This document shows, in pieces, positions 9,872-19,105 of a DNA stretch of 64,000 bases. The notes under the pieces were generated by a model that saw nothing but the letters and a program-made list of their open reading frames with translations, made no database searches and was not told the origin of the DNA. The position numbers and the translations under genes are program-made. Source of the stretch: Gemmatimonadaceae bacterium (GTDB lineage Bacteria > Gemmatimonadota > Gemmatimonadetes > Gemmatimonadales > Gemmatimonadaceae); assembly GCA_035606695.1 (NCBI GenBank), contig DATNEW010000008.1:1-64000 (forward strand), written 5' to 3'. How positions within the stretch are numbered: position 1 is the first letter of the stretch; each line of letters starts with the position of its first letter.

Positions 9872-11647
9872 GTGAAGATAATCAATCGCTACGTCCTCAA
9901 GGAGCACGTTGGACCGTTCGTGTTCGCCTTGTCGGCGCTCACCTCATTGCTCCTGCTCCAGTACATCGCGCGCAAGTTCGGCGATCTGGTGGGTAAGGGA
10001 CTGTCGTGGCAGACGATCACTGAATTCTTCCTGCTATCCATTCCGTTCACGGTCGCGATGACGCTGCCGATGGCGGTGCTGGTCGCCGTGCTCTACGCGT
10101 TCAGCCGTCTGGCGTCCGAGAACGAGATCACGGCGATGAAAGCGGGTGGGGTATCGACGCGCGCCCTGCTCAAACCGGCGCTGATCGCCGCGACGCTGCT
10201 CGCGGTTTTCATGCTGTGGTTCAACGATCAGTTGTTGTCGCGCGCCAATCACGAGCTGGCAACGCTCCAGATTGCGATTTTACGGACGAAGCCGACGTTC
10301 GCGCTCAAGCCACAGGTCATCAACGCGGTGAAGGAAAGCCAGTTGTACCTGCGCGCCGATCGGATCGACCAGGATGAATCGGGCCGCATGGGCGGCGTGA
10401 CGATTTACGACGTGAGCGATCCGATGCGCCGCCGGTCGATTTACGCGGATTCCGGCACGCTTCGATTCGCTCCAAACAAGAAGGACCTCGTGCTGCACTT
10501 GTACAAGGGGATGATGATGACCGCCCCCTCGGCGCAACACGGACAGCTCGAGCGCATTTACTACAACCAGGACGAGCTCAAGGTTCGCGAAGTCGCGAAC
10601 TCTTTCCAGTCGATCAATGCCGATACCGCCTCCAAGGGCGAGCGGGAGATGACCGTCTGCGAGATGCAAGCGGAGCTCGAGTCGCGGCACGCGTCATTTC
10701 AGCGCGCGTATCACGACAGCCTCGTGGCTGCCTGGCAGATGGCGACGTCGAAGGGACGGAAGGCCGTTAAGCCGTCGGATCTGCACATTAAGAAAGCCGG
10801 CGGCATCGGTGCGCTGTATTGCACGTTTATCACGAGATACCTGAAAGTGCCGGCGGCGCAGGCGGCGGAAGTACCTCGGATGCCGGCGTTCGCGCGCACG
10901 ACCCGTCAGGATTCGACAAAGAAAGGTGCGGCAAAAACACCCGCGAAGCCGCAGGCCGGCAAGTCGGACTCGGTCTGGGCGCTCGTCAACGGAATCCTGA
11001 AGAAGATGGCGCGGGACAAGGTGCCGCCAGGCGCGTATCTACCGGAGACCGCGGCGAAGACCGTCGCGGTGCCGGCGAATCCGGCGCCGGCCGCCGCGCC
11101 TCCGCCCCTGCGCGTGGCGCCGGCGGCCGTGCCAACAGCGACCGTCGTTCCTCCGCCGGGCGCGCGGACGGCGCCGGTGTATCCCAGCGCAACCCTGCCA
11201 GGACCCGACGTGAGCTCGATCAACATCGAGCTGAGCGACGCGAAGCTTCGGCTCGAGGACGCGCGGCACTGGAGCAATCGCTACGGCGTCGAGATTCAGA
11301 AGAAGTTCTCGCTCGCGTTCGCGTGCATCGTGTTCGTGCTGGTCGGCGCGCCGATCGCGCTGCGTTTTCCGCGCGGCGGCGTCGGGCTCGTGATGGGCGT
11401 GGGCTTCTCCGTATTTGCGATCTATTATGTCGGTCTGATCGGCGGCGAATCGCTGGCGAACAACAACATCATCTCGCCGTTCTGGGCGATGTGGATCGAC
11501 AACATCGTGTTTCTCGTCGTGGGACTCGTGCTGATCTCGCGCATGGGTCACGAGCGAGGGACGTCGCGCGGCGGCGGCTTCGGTGAGTTCATGGACGCGA
11601 CGCGCGCGTGGTTCGCGCGCGTGCGCGGCGCGGAGGTGTCGGCGTGA
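9872..11647 (+). CDS. LptF/LptG family LPS-export permease, with long Pro/Ala-rich insert
   Basis: 591 aa, GTG start. The YjgP/YjgQ layout is clear: three N-terminal membrane helices (about 13-33, 50-80, 100-120), a periplasmic jellyroll-type region (about 130-260), and three C-terminal helices (about 475-560, including the segment VGLVMGVGFSVFAIYYVGL). In the Lpt machine two such permeases with the ATPase LptB extract lipopolysaccharide from the inner membrane. Family members are near 360 aa; here the excess is an insert at about 270-450 rich in Pro, Ala and Lys, likely periplasmic and disordered. It overlaps the next gene by four bases (GTGA), so the pair is co-translated. No lptB, lptA or lptC is in view. 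Confidence 0.9.
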   Translation: MKIINRYVLKEHVGPFVFALSALTSLLLLQYIARKFGDLVGKGLSWQTITEFFLLSIPFTVAMTLPMAVLVAVLYAFSRLASENEITAMKAGGVSTRALLKPALIAATLLAVFMLWFNDQLLSRANHELATLQIAILRTKPTFALKPQVINAVKESQLYLRADRIDQDESGRMGGVTIYDVSDPMRRRSIYADSGTLRFAPNKKDLVLHLYKGMMMTAPSAQHGQLERIYYNQDELKVREVANSFQSINADTASKGEREMTVCEMQAELESRHASFQRAYHDSLVAAWQMATSKGRKAVKPSDLHIKKAGGIGALYCTFITRYLKVPAAQAAEVPRMPAFARTTRQDSTKKGAAKTPAKPQAGKSDSVWALVNGILKKMARDKVPPGAYLPETAAKTVAVPANPAPAAAPPPLRVAPAAVPTATVVPPPGARTAPVYPSATLPGPDVSSINIELSDAKLRLEDARHWSNRYGVEIQKKFSLAFACIVFVLVGAPIALRFPRGGVGLVMGVGFSVFAIYYVGLIGGESLANNNIISPFWAMWIDNIVFLVVGLVLISRMGHERGTSRGGGFGEFMDATRAWFARVRGAEVSA

Positions 11648-12732
11648 GACACATCTTCCGGCCGCTCGACCGCTATGTGTTCGCGGAGTTCGTCAAGATC
11701 TTCGCGGTCACCGCACTTGGCTTTCCGATCCTCTTGATCGTCATCGACCTCACGGATCACGTGCAGGTGTATCTCGAGCGGCACATTCCGACCCGCGACA
11801 TCGCGCTGAGCTATCTGTTCTGGATTCCCGACTCGATGTTCATGGTGCTGCCGGCCGCGGTGTTGTTCGCGACGGTGTTCTCGATCGGCACGTTGACGCG
11901 GCATACGGAAGTCACGGCCGCGAAGGCGTCGGGGATAAGTTTTTATCGCCTCGTGATGCCGATCTTCTTCGGCGCGATGCTCGCCTTCGGGCTCGACCTG
12001 GGGCTCGGCAAGATCGTGCCGATGACGAACCAGCGCCGCAGCGAGCTGCTGCAGGAAGACAAGGCGCAGGTGGGCACGAGCCGCTTCAACTTCGCGTTCG
12101 CGGGCGAGTACGGCCGTGTGTACAAGGCGTTCGAGCTGCGCACCGACTCGGGGCAAATGCGGCAGCTCCAGATCGAGCGCAAAGGCAAGGGCGCCGACTA
12201 TCCGACGTATCTGTTGACCGCCGACACCGCGAAGTTCGACGCGAAAACCGGTCGCTGGACGCTGCGCAACGGCGAGATGAACATCATTTCGGATTCGGGG
12301 CCGAACCTCACGATCCAGTTCGCGTACGCGCGCGACAACCAGCTCACCGAGCGTCCGGCGGAGATGATGTCCAAGCCGCCCGATCCGCACGACATGACCT
12401 ACGCCGCGCTGACCCGGGCGATCGGCGCGCTCGAGCGATCGGGGGGTGACGCGAACCTGCTGCGCGTCGAGCGCGCCCTCAAGATCGCCATTCCCGCGAC
12501 CTGTCTGATCATCGCGCTTTTCGGCGCGCCACTTGCCACCAGCACGCAGCGCGGCGGCTCGGCATACGGCATTGCCGTGAGCCTTGCGACGACGATGATC
12601 TTTCTCCTGATGATTCAACTCACCCGTGCCATTGGCGGAAAGGGCGTGATCGCGCCCGACTACGCGGCCTGGATTCCCGGCGTCTTGTTCGGTTTCATGG
12701 GCCTCGTCCTCCTCGCACGCGTGCGGACTTGA
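11644..12732 (+). CDS. LptF/LptG family LPS-export permease (second subunit)
   Basis: 362 aa from GTG 11644, which overlaps the stop of the preceding permease gene; this start gives the family-standard N-terminus RPLDRYVFAEF. Three helices at the N-terminus, a periplasmic domain, then three at the C-terminus; length is normal for LptG/LptF. It contains the conserved-type ATPase-contact loop after helix 2 (TRHTEVTAAKASGIS), where the family meets LptB. With the upstream permease it forms the likely heterodimer. Which of the two is F or G cannot be decided by eye. The TTG start of the next gene overlaps this stop. Confidence 0.9.
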   Translation: MRHIFRPLDRYVFAEFVKIFAVTALGFPILLIVIDLTDHVQVYLERHIPTRDIALSYLFWIPDSMFMVLPAAVLFATVFSIGTLTRHTEVTAAKASGISFYRLVMPIFFGAMLAFGLDLGLGKIVPMTNQRRSELLQEDKAQVGTSRFNFAFAGEYGRVYKAFELRTDSGQMRQLQIERKGKGADYPTYLLTADTAKFDAKTGRWTLRNGEMNIISDSGPNLTIQFAYARDNQLTERPAEMMSKPPDPHDMTYAALTRAIGALERSGGDANLLRVERALKIAIPATCLIIALFGAPLATSTQRGGSAYGIAVSLATTMIFLLMIQLTRAIGGKGVIAPDYAAWIPGVLFGFMGLVLLARVRT

Positions 12733-13583
12733 GCGCACCGCTCGGCGCCGGTCCGGTATCGAGCCAGACCGACACCTATCCCGTCATCCAGCGGGGTTCG
12801 ATCCGCTTCTTCCGCCGCGTCACGCGCTTCTGGCGCGGACTGTTTCGCGACGTCGGCCTGCGCGCGTATTTCTTCCGCGACATTCTGCGCGGCTTCGGCG
12901 ATCCGGCGACGTACGTGCCCGAGACGATTCGCCAGATGCGAACGATCGGCGTCGACTCGGTGCCGTTGACTGTGATCGTGGCGGCGTTCATCGGCGGCGT
13001 CATCGCGCTCCAGACGCGGTATCAGCTTTTGCCGGGCGTCGAGAAGTCGATCATCGGTTTGGCGAGCCGGCTCATGGTGGTGCTCGAGCTTGGGCCGCTG
13101 CTCACGGGTCTCGTGCTGACGGGCCGTGTTGGTGGGCGCATGACCGCGGAAATCGGCACGATGCGCGTCACCGAGCAAATCGACGCGCTCGAGACGCTCG
13201 CCTACGATCCCGTCGCATTCCTCATCGTGCCCCGGCTCCTCGCCGCGCTCGTGATGCTGCCGACGCTCGTGGTGCTCGCCGACGCGACGGGACTCGTGAG
13301 CGCGTACCTCGTGTCGGTCAAGCTCACCGACGTGACGCCGCAGGATTTCATCATGGGCCTGCGATTGGGATTCGGCACATTTCAGGTTGTGTACAGTCTC
13401 CTGAAATCGCTCATGTTCGGCGCGGCGATCGCTTTGGTCTGCGCCTATGAAGGTTACATTACCGAGGCCGGTGCCGAGGGTGTCGGCCGGTCGACGGCGC
13501 GAGCGGTCGTCATCACGTCGATGACGATTCTGGTGCTCGACGCCCTGACGACCGGCGTGTTGGGACCTCTTCTCCAATCATGA
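12729..13583 (+). CDS. mlaE: MlaE-family ABC transporter permease
   Basis: 284 aa, TTG start overlapping the previous stop (TTGA). The N-terminal amphipathic stretch RQMRTIGVDSVPLTVIVAAF and the following helices with LELGPLLTGLVLTGRVGGR and EIGTMRVTEQIDAL are hallmarks of the MlaE/YrbE permease that moves phospholipids between membranes together with the MCE protein MlaD and the ATPase MlaF. The MCE gene follows with an ATGA overlap. The ATPase gene is not next door, so it must be supplied from elsewhere. Sitting directly behind two Lpt permeases, the gene joins two envelope lipid-traffic systems in one operon. Confidence 0.93.
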   Translation: MSAPLGAGPVSSQTDTYPVIQRGSIRFFRRVTRFWRGLFRDVGLRAYFFRDILRGFGDPATYVPETIRQMRTIGVDSVPLTVIVAAFIGGVIALQTRYQLLPGVEKSIIGLASRLMVVLELGPLLTGLVLTGRVGGRMTAEIGTMRVTEQIDALETLAYDPVAFLIVPRLLAALVMLPTLVVLADATGLVSAYLVSVKLTDVTPQDFIMGLRLGFGTFQVVYSLLKSLMFGAAIALVCAYEGYITEAGAEGVGRSTARAVVITSMTILVLDALTTGVLGPLLQS

Positions 13584-14476
13584 ACCGTCGCAACGAAGTT
13601 TCGGTCGGCATTCTCATAACGGTCGCGGTGGTCGTGCTCGTGCTCGGGACGCTGTGGCTGGCGCGCGGCGGTCTCAAGTCCGGTTATCCGCTTTACACGC
13701 GCTTTGCGTGGGGGCAGAACCTGAAGCAGGGGCAGCCCGTGCTGCTCGCCGGCGTGAGCATCGGCTACGTGGGCGACGTGAATCTTCGCCGCAACGGCTA
13801 CCTGGACGTGTTGCTGCGCATCGACGACCAGTACACGGTGCCGAAGGGATCGACGGCGATCGTGAAGCCCGTCGGCATCTTTGGCGACGTCGCGGTCGCG
13901 CTCAATCCGCCGGTGCCGCCGCCGCCTACGTCGTACTCGCCGGGCGATACGGTGCCTCCGGGTCCGCCGGCGGCCGACATCGGCGAGATCATGAATCGCG
14001 TGGACTCGATCGGCCAGAACGTGTCGGCGTTGACGCTCGCCTTGAAGCAGCAGGTCATCGAGGCGGGGACGCTCAAGGACATTCATCGCACCGTCGCGTC
14101 GGCGGCCGCGCTCTCGGCGCAACTGCAAGGCGTGATCGCCGAGCAGAATCGAAACATGACGGCGACGATGGGCTCGTTCCGCGACGCCGCCGGTCACTTG
14201 AGCCGCATGGTCGACTCGGCGCAGATCGAGGCGACGGTCGCGAACGTCCGCAAGACGAGCGAGAACGCGGCACGGCTCTCGGCCAACATCGATTCGACGA
14301 ACAACCAGCTGCGGCAGTTGTTGGCGAAGGCGCAGAACGGCAACGGCACCGTGGGCAAGCTGTTGTCGGATTCCCTGCTCTATACCGACATCCGGCACAC
14401 GGTCGCGAGTCTGGATTCATTGATCGCGGACTTCAAGGCGAATCCGCGGAAGTATATCAATCTGAAAATCTTTTGA
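13580..14476 (+). CDS. mlaD: MlaD family MCE-domain protein
   Basis: 298 aa. One N-terminal membrane helix (about 9-29, VGILITVAVVVLVLGTLW) is followed by a single MCE domain at about 38-120 (QNLKQGQPVLLAGVSIGYVG, VPKGSTAIVKPVGIFGD). The rest (about 135-280) is predicted as long helices with repeated Asn/Ser/Ala heptads, then a KLLSDSLLYTDI motif typical of the C-terminal part of MCE proteins. MCE hexamers form a periplasmic tunnel for phospholipids on the MlaE permease. The gene overlaps mlaE by four bases and is last in the operon; a terminator-like hairpin follows about 110 bases later. Confidence 0.92.
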   Translation: MNRRNEVSVGILITVAVVVLVLGTLWLARGGLKSGYPLYTRFAWGQNLKQGQPVLLAGVSIGYVGDVNLRRNGYLDVLLRIDDQYTVPKGSTAIVKPVGIFGDVAVALNPPVPPPPTSYSPGDTVPPGPPAADIGEIMNRVDSIGQNVSALTLALKQQVIEAGTLKDIHRTVASAAALSAQLQGVIAEQNRNMTATMGSFRDAAGHLSRMVDSAQIEATVANVRKTSENAARLSANIDSTNNQLRQLLAKAQNGNGTVGKLLSDSLLYTDIRHTVASLDSLIADFKANPRKYINLKIF

Positions 14477-14585
14477 GTCGCAAAGGGCAAGAGCAACTGC
14501 CAGTGCGCACGCGCACCAACGCGGTCAGGTCGCGGGCTCACGCGGACGACACCAGAACACCACAAAGATCTTAAATAAAACAAAA

Positions 14586-14636
14586 CCAAAGCCCCTGCGG
14601 ACGGAATTCCGCCTCCGTCTCGGGTCTCTGGTTTTT
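14586..14636 (+). terminator. Likely rho-independent terminator after the lpt-mla operon
   Basis: A stem GACGGA (14600-14605) pairs with TCCGTC (14614-14619). An outer, imperfect extension pairs CCAAAG-CCC with GGGTCTCTGG, and a run of five T follows at 14632-14636. It lies between mlaD and the convergent permease gene, the expected site for a terminator. Confidence 0.6.
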
Positions 14637-14664
14637 GTCCGCGCGAGCCCGCGAAGTGTCGGCG

Positions 14665-16101
14665 TTAGTCCGCGTGCGCACCCGCAGTTCCGCTTTCCAC
14701 AGCCACGCGAGCGCCAACTCCAGGCCCGCGCCGCCCGACGGTCAGGTAGTACACCGGAATCCCGGCGAGAATGATCCCGAACACGGCCAACGTCGGTCCG
14801 CGGCTGCTGTCATCGATCAACGCGTTCCCGAGCAGATAGAACGTCGCCAGCACGAAGAGAATCGGCGTGAACGGATAGAGCGGCGTACGAAACGTCGGCT
14901 TGTAATTCGGATCCTTTCGCACCCGAAAGACGAAGATCGACGCGACGCCGAGCGCGTAGAACGGTAGAATCGCCGTGACGAACGTATCCGCGAGCTGCTC
15001 GAACGTCCGCAGCAGCACGAAGATGATTCCCAGCACCGCCGTCAGCGCGATCGCCACGTACGGCGTTTGATATCGCTTGTGCACGCCGGCGATCTGCTTG
15101 AACAACAATCCATCGGCCGCCATCGCGAAAAACACGCGCGGGTTCGTGAGGATCGAACCGTTGAGCGTGCCGAGCGTCGAGAGCATCACCGTGATCGCGA
15201 CGAAGGTCACGCCGCCCGGCCCGACGAGTCGCAGCGCAACGTCGGCCGCGACGAGCTTCGAGTGCCGCACTTCGTCCACCGACATCACGCCGAGATAGGC
15301 GACATTCGCCAGGAGGTAGATGACGATCACCGCGAGCGTTCCCCAGATGAGCGCGCGCGGCAGATTGCGGCCGGGATCTTTCACTTCGCCGGAGATGAAC
15401 GCGAGATCCGCCCACCCGTCGTACGCCCACAACACTGAGACCAGCGCAAGCCCGAATGGCGCGATGCCGAAACTTCCCGGCGGCGCGGCCGGCGTGAAAT
15501 GTCCGCCCGTCTTCGGAATGCCGATCACGATCGCCGCGATCACGATGAACATCAGGCCGACGTATTTCGCGACCGCGGTCAGATTCTGGATGAGCGACCC
15601 CCAGCGAACGCCGACGTAATTGAGCGCCGCGATGACGGCGATCGCTCCCGCCGCGACATAGTGCACGTAATTGGAATACGGCGCCGTCGACGGATCGAAG
15701 CCGAGCACGCGCAGGAAATACTCGGCGAACGTCGTGGCGATCGCGCCGACCGCGGCCGCGCGAATGATCGCGAGCTCGGCCCATCCGAACAGAAACGCCG
15801 GCAGGCGCCCGAAGCCGTTGCGAATGAAGACGAAGATGCCGCCCGTATCCGGAAACGCGCCGGCGACTTCGGCGAGCGTGAGTGCACCGCACAGCGCGGT
15901 GACGCCGCCCGCGACCCAGACGCCAAACAACGGCAGCGGGCCCGGCAGACGGTTGGTGACACTGGCCGGCGTTCGGAAGATGCCCGAGCCGATCGTGATG
16001 CCGACCACGACGGCGATGGCGCTCCACAAGCCGAGCTGTCGTGGAAGCTCGTGTGTTTCGGATGAAGCAGACGCGGGTGCGGTCGACGAAGGAGCAGTCA
16101 T
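14665..16101 (-). CDS. APC-family amino acid permease
   Basis: 478 aa from ATG 16101. Twelve membrane helices can be traced. The first carries the family motif GITIGSGIFRTPA, the unwound substrate-binding loop of the APC superfamily. The conserved helix 6 region (LVSVLWAYDGWADLAFISGE) is intact. This arrangement is typical of basic or neutral amino-acid/proton symporters and exchangers of the LAT-like type; the substrate cannot be told. It stands alone between the lpt-mla terminator and a divergent copper protein gene. The C-terminus ends in a short charged cytoplasmic tail after the last helix. Confidence 0.9.
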   Translation of the reverse strand: MTAPSSTAPASASSETHELPRQLGLWSAIAVVVGITIGSGIFRTPASVTNRLPGPLPLFGVWVAGGVTALCGALTLAEVAGAFPDTGGIFVFIRNGFGRLPAFLFGWAELAIIRAAAVGAIATTFAEYFLRVLGFDPSTAPYSNYVHYVAAGAIAVIAALNYVGVRWGSLIQNLTAVAKYVGLMFIVIAAIVIGIPKTGGHFTPAAPPGSFGIAPFGLALVSVLWAYDGWADLAFISGEVKDPGRNLPRALIWGTLAVIVIYLLANVAYLGVMSVDEVRHSKLVAADVALRLVGPGGVTFVAITVMLSTLGTLNGSILTNPRVFFAMAADGLLFKQIAGVHKRYQTPYVAIALTAVLGIIFVLLRTFEQLADTFVTAILPFYALGVASIFVFRVRKDPNYKPTFRTPLYPFTPILFVLATFYLLGNALIDDSSRGPTLAVFGIILAGIPVYYLTVGRRGPGVGARVAVESGTAGAHAD

Positions 16102-16218
16102 TGGTCAATGGTACCGTTTCGATGCAGGCCCAGCCAGGAAACAAAAATACTCGACGAATCAATTGATCGCGTGCCTGGCATTTGCGCTATCCCCCTCCGT
16201 CTTCAAACAGGGGCTAAG

Positions 16219-16761
16219 ATGCCACGTAAGAGAACTCTAATAATCGTCGCGGTCGCTCCGTTCGCGCTCGCGGCGTGCGGCGACAAAACGAACGTCAATC
16301 TGGTCGCGCCGTCGGCGAACGCGGCGGTCAGCATCCTCGACCAGTGCGACTCGGCGACCTTCAATGCCACGCTCGGCGCCGGCGCCTGCACGCACGCGGG
16401 CTCGATGACGCTCGCCGCGTTCAACAGCGAGCTGAACGCCACCGGCCGCGTCGCGGCCTGGACCTTCGATCCAACGTCACTCACGCTTCGCACCGGCCAG
16501 GCGATCACCGCCACGAACTTGGGCGGCGAAGAACATACCTTTACGGAAGTCCAACAGTTCGGCGGCGGCATCGTTCCGGCCCTCAACGCCGCATCCGGGA
16601 ACAATGTCGTCGCGCCCGAGTGCTCCGAGACCACGGCGGCCGATCACATCAAGCCGGGCGCCTCGATGACGACCGACCCCGAGACCCAGATCGGCGTTCA
16701 CCGCTATCAATGTTGCATCCATCCGTGGATGCGCGAGGTCGTGACCGTCACCGGACCGTGA
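16219..16761 (+). CDS. Blue-copper (cupredoxin-like) lipoprotein
   Basis: 180 aa from ATG 16219. Signal with lipobox ALAAC, so a lipid-anchored periplasmic protein. A plastocyanin-like fold is supported by a His in GGEEHTF and the closing cluster YQCCIHPWM, which supplies the Cys, His and Met of a type 1 copper site (Cys-x-x-His-x-x-Met type spacing). Such proteins carry single electrons, here possibly to the oxidases encoded further on, but no link other than proximity is seen. The Cys in the ligand loop is doubled (CC), so which one binds copper is unclear. Confidence 0.75.
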   Translation: MPRKRTLIIVAVAPFALAACGDKTNVNLVAPSANAAVSILDQCDSATFNATLGAGACTHAGSMTLAAFNSELNATGRVAAWTFDPTSLTLRTGQAITATNLGGEEHTFTEVQQFGGGIVPALNAASGNNVVAPECSETTAADHIKPGASMTTDPETQIGVHRYQCCIHPWMREVVTVTGP

Positions 16762-16788
16762 TGGCGTTTTGATCGTGTGGCAAGCGCC

Positions 16789-17673
16789 ATGCACTTTACC
16801 GAGCGCATGAGGCGCACGATCGCTCGGTATTGCTTCGCTGCCCTCGGGTTGTCGAGCGGCTGTATGCTCGCCAACCCGAGCCGCGCGCACGTTGGCGGGC
16901 CGCCGGTTGATTTGAACGCGCAAAGCGTCGCGTTTACCAGCCGCACGGGGACGGAGCTTCGCGCCTGGTTCGCGCGCGGCCAGCGTGGTATGGGCGCGGT
17001 GCTGTTGCTGCACGGCGTCGGCGCGAATCGCACGAGCATGCTCGGCCGCGCGCGGTTCCTTCACGCGATGGGCTTCAGCGTCCTCGCGCCGGACTTTCAG
17101 GCGCATGGCGAGTCGCCGGGAGAACACGTCACCTTCGGCGTTCGCGAGAGTCTCGACGCGGCCGCATCATTAGATTTCTTGAAAACCGCCATGCCCGGCG
17201 AGCGCGTCGGAGTCATCGGCGTCTCGATGGGCGGCGCCGCCGCGTTGCTCGGCCCAGGGCCGCTCGACGCGAACGCGTTCGTGCTCGAGTCGGTGTATCC
17301 AACAATTCGCCAGGCGGTGAGCAATCGGCTCGGCACGTGGCTCGGGCCACTCGGCGGCGTCGCGCGATGGTTCACACCCGCCGTGATCCACTTCGTGAGC
17401 GAAGACATCGGCGTCACCGAAGCCGAGCTGCAGCCGATCGATCGCATCGCGAAGATTCACGCGCCGCTGCTGTTGATCTCCGGCACCGATGATCCGTACA
17501 CGCCGATCGTCGAGGCGGAGTCGTTGTACGCGCATGCACCGTCGCCCAAGACATATTGGCCGATCTTCGGCGCCGGCCATGAGGATTTTCATGCGTTCGA
17601 CCAGATCGACTACGAGCGCCGCGTCGGCAATTTTCTCGTGAGTCAGCTGAGAGCTGGCCTCGCCGTGCCGTGA
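16789..17673 (+). CDS. Alpha/beta hydrolase, probable lipoprotein
   Basis: 294 aa from ATG 16789; GTG 16777 and ATG 16807 are alternatives, the last giving the neatest signal (RRTIARYCFAALG then lipobox LSSGC). The hydrolase core has the oxyanion motif LLHGVGANR, the nucleophile elbow GVSMGG, Asp in SGTDDPYTP and His in GAGHEDFH. The closest general type is the BAAT/DLH-like or FrsA-like group of serine hydrolases; the substrate is unknown. A membrane-tethered esterase acting in the periplasm is the likely role. It overlaps the cyclopropane synthase start by four bases (GTGA), so the two are translated together, which hints at lipid work. Confidence 0.8.
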   Translation: MHFTERMRRTIARYCFAALGLSSGCMLANPSRAHVGGPPVDLNAQSVAFTSRTGTELRAWFARGQRGMGAVLLLHGVGANRTSMLGRARFLHAMGFSVLAPDFQAHGESPGEHVTFGVRESLDAAASLDFLKTAMPGERVGVIGVSMGGAAALLGPGPLDANAFVLESVYPTIRQAVSNRLGTWLGPLGGVARWFTPAVIHFVSEDIGVTEAELQPIDRIAKIHAPLLLISGTDDPYTPIVEAESLYAHAPSPKTYWPIFGAGHEDFHAFDQIDYERRVGNFLVSQLRAGLAVP

Positions 17674-19010
17674 GCGGCGGCGATCCGTTCGAGCACGCGC
17701 GGGCGATCATGCACGCGCTGTTCGGTCCGCCGAGCGCGCGCCGTTTCGACGTGGCGTACTGGGACGGAAGCGTCGAACGCGGCACCGGTGCTGCGAATTT
17801 CTCGCTGCGCGTTGCGAGACCCGGGGCGCTCCGCCGCATGCTGCTTCCGCCGAGTGAAGTCTCGATCGTCGAGGCGTATCTCTCCGGCGACATCGAAGTC
17901 GACGGCGATCTCGAGAGCGCCGTAACCCTCGGCGACGAGATCAACGCGCGACTCAAATCCGCGCGTGCGATATCGACCCTCGCGCGGCACTTGTTCGCCC
18001 TGCCGCGACACGACAGCGAATCGGACGTGCGAACGGCGCGTGCCGAGCATGTCGTGTCGGAGGCAGGCTCACGACACGACAAGCAGCGCGATCGCAGGGC
18101 GATCCAATACCACTACGACGTCGGCAACGACTTCTACGCGTTATGGCTCGACGAGCGAATGGTGTATTCCTGCGCATACTTCGCGTCGCCGTCAGCGACG
18201 CTCGAGGAGGCGCAGGTCGCGAAGCTGGATCTCGTATGCCGCAAGCTGCGGCTGCGGGCGGGAGAGCGACTGCTCGACGTCGGTTGCGGCTGGGGCGCGC
18301 TCGTCATGCATGCGGTTCGCCACTACGGCGTGAGCGCCGTCGGCATCACGCTGAGCGACGCGCAGGCCTCGCTCGCGCGACAGCGCATTGCCGATGCGGG
18401 ACTCTCCGAGCGCTGCCGCATCGAGCTCGTCGACTATCGCGACGTTCGCACGCTCGGCGAATTCGACAAGATCGCGAGCGTTGGGATGGTCGAGCACGTT
18501 GGCGTCGCCAAGCTGCCGGTCTACTTCGGCGTGCTTCACGAAGTGCTGAAGCCCGGCGGCCAGCTGCTCAACCACGGCATTGTCGGCGTGAACGCCGCGC
18601 ATCACATGGGATTGCGCGAACGCATCGAGCGGCGGCTGTGGCGCCGCGACGAGTTCATCGATCAATACGTATTTCCTGATGGCAAGCTCGGGCCGCTGCA
18701 CGCGGTGATCGCCGCCGCCGAAGGCGCGGGATTCGAGACGCGCGACGCCGAAAGTCTGCGCGAGCACTATACTTTGACGTTGCGCGAGTGGCTGCGCCGG
18801 TTGACGGCGCAACGCGAGCGTGCAATCGCGCTGGCGAGCGAGCGGACGTTTCGCACGTGGCGATTGTACATGACCGCATCGGCGAATGGATTCGCCACCG
18901 GACGGCTCAACGTCGTGCAAACGCTGCTCGCGAAGCCGGATGCCGAGGGCCGAGCACACGTGCCGATGACGCGGCGGGACCTGCTGGAATCGAGCACCGA
19001 CCGCCACTGA
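17670..19010 (+). CDS. cfa: Cyclopropane-fatty-acyl-phospholipid synthase family methyltransferase
   Basis: 446 aa, GTG start overlapping the preceding stop. The N-terminal domain (1-130) matches the lipid-facing part of Cfa. The SAM-binding core begins near residue 200 with LLDVGCGWGALVMHA and HYGVSAVGITLS. The conserved VGMVEHVG, FPDGKLGPLHAVI and C-terminal RTWRLYM segments of the family are all present. Cfa adds a methylene bridge across double bonds of membrane phospholipid acyl chains, a response to stress and stationary phase. Length is near the usual 380-430 aa. Co-transcribed with the upstream hydrolase; an outer-membrane protein gene follows after about 95 bases. Confidence 0.93.
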   Translation: MSGGDPFEHARAIMHALFGPPSARRFDVAYWDGSVERGTGAANFSLRVARPGALRRMLLPPSEVSIVEAYLSGDIEVDGDLESAVTLGDEINARLKSARAISTLARHLFALPRHDSESDVRTARAEHVVSEAGSRHDKQRDRRAIQYHYDVGNDFYALWLDERMVYSCAYFASPSATLEEAQVAKLDLVCRKLRLRAGERLLDVGCGWGALVMHAVRHYGVSAVGITLSDAQASLARQRIADAGLSERCRIELVDYRDVRTLGEFDKIASVGMVEHVGVAKLPVYFGVLHEVLKPGGQLLNHGIVGVNAAHHMGLRERIERRLWRRDEFIDQYVFPDGKLGPLHAVIAAAEGAGFETRDAESLREHYTLTLREWLRRLTAQRERAIALASERTFRTWRLYMTASANGFATGRLNVVQTLLAKPDAEGRAHVPMTRRDLLESSTDRH

Positions 19011-19105
19011 TCGAGCACGAAGTACAATGAACTATTCGGTACGCTGCGGTGTCACACCTCCAGCGCATCTTGCCGTCTGACCGAACCTGAAATCTCGAAC
19101 CACTG

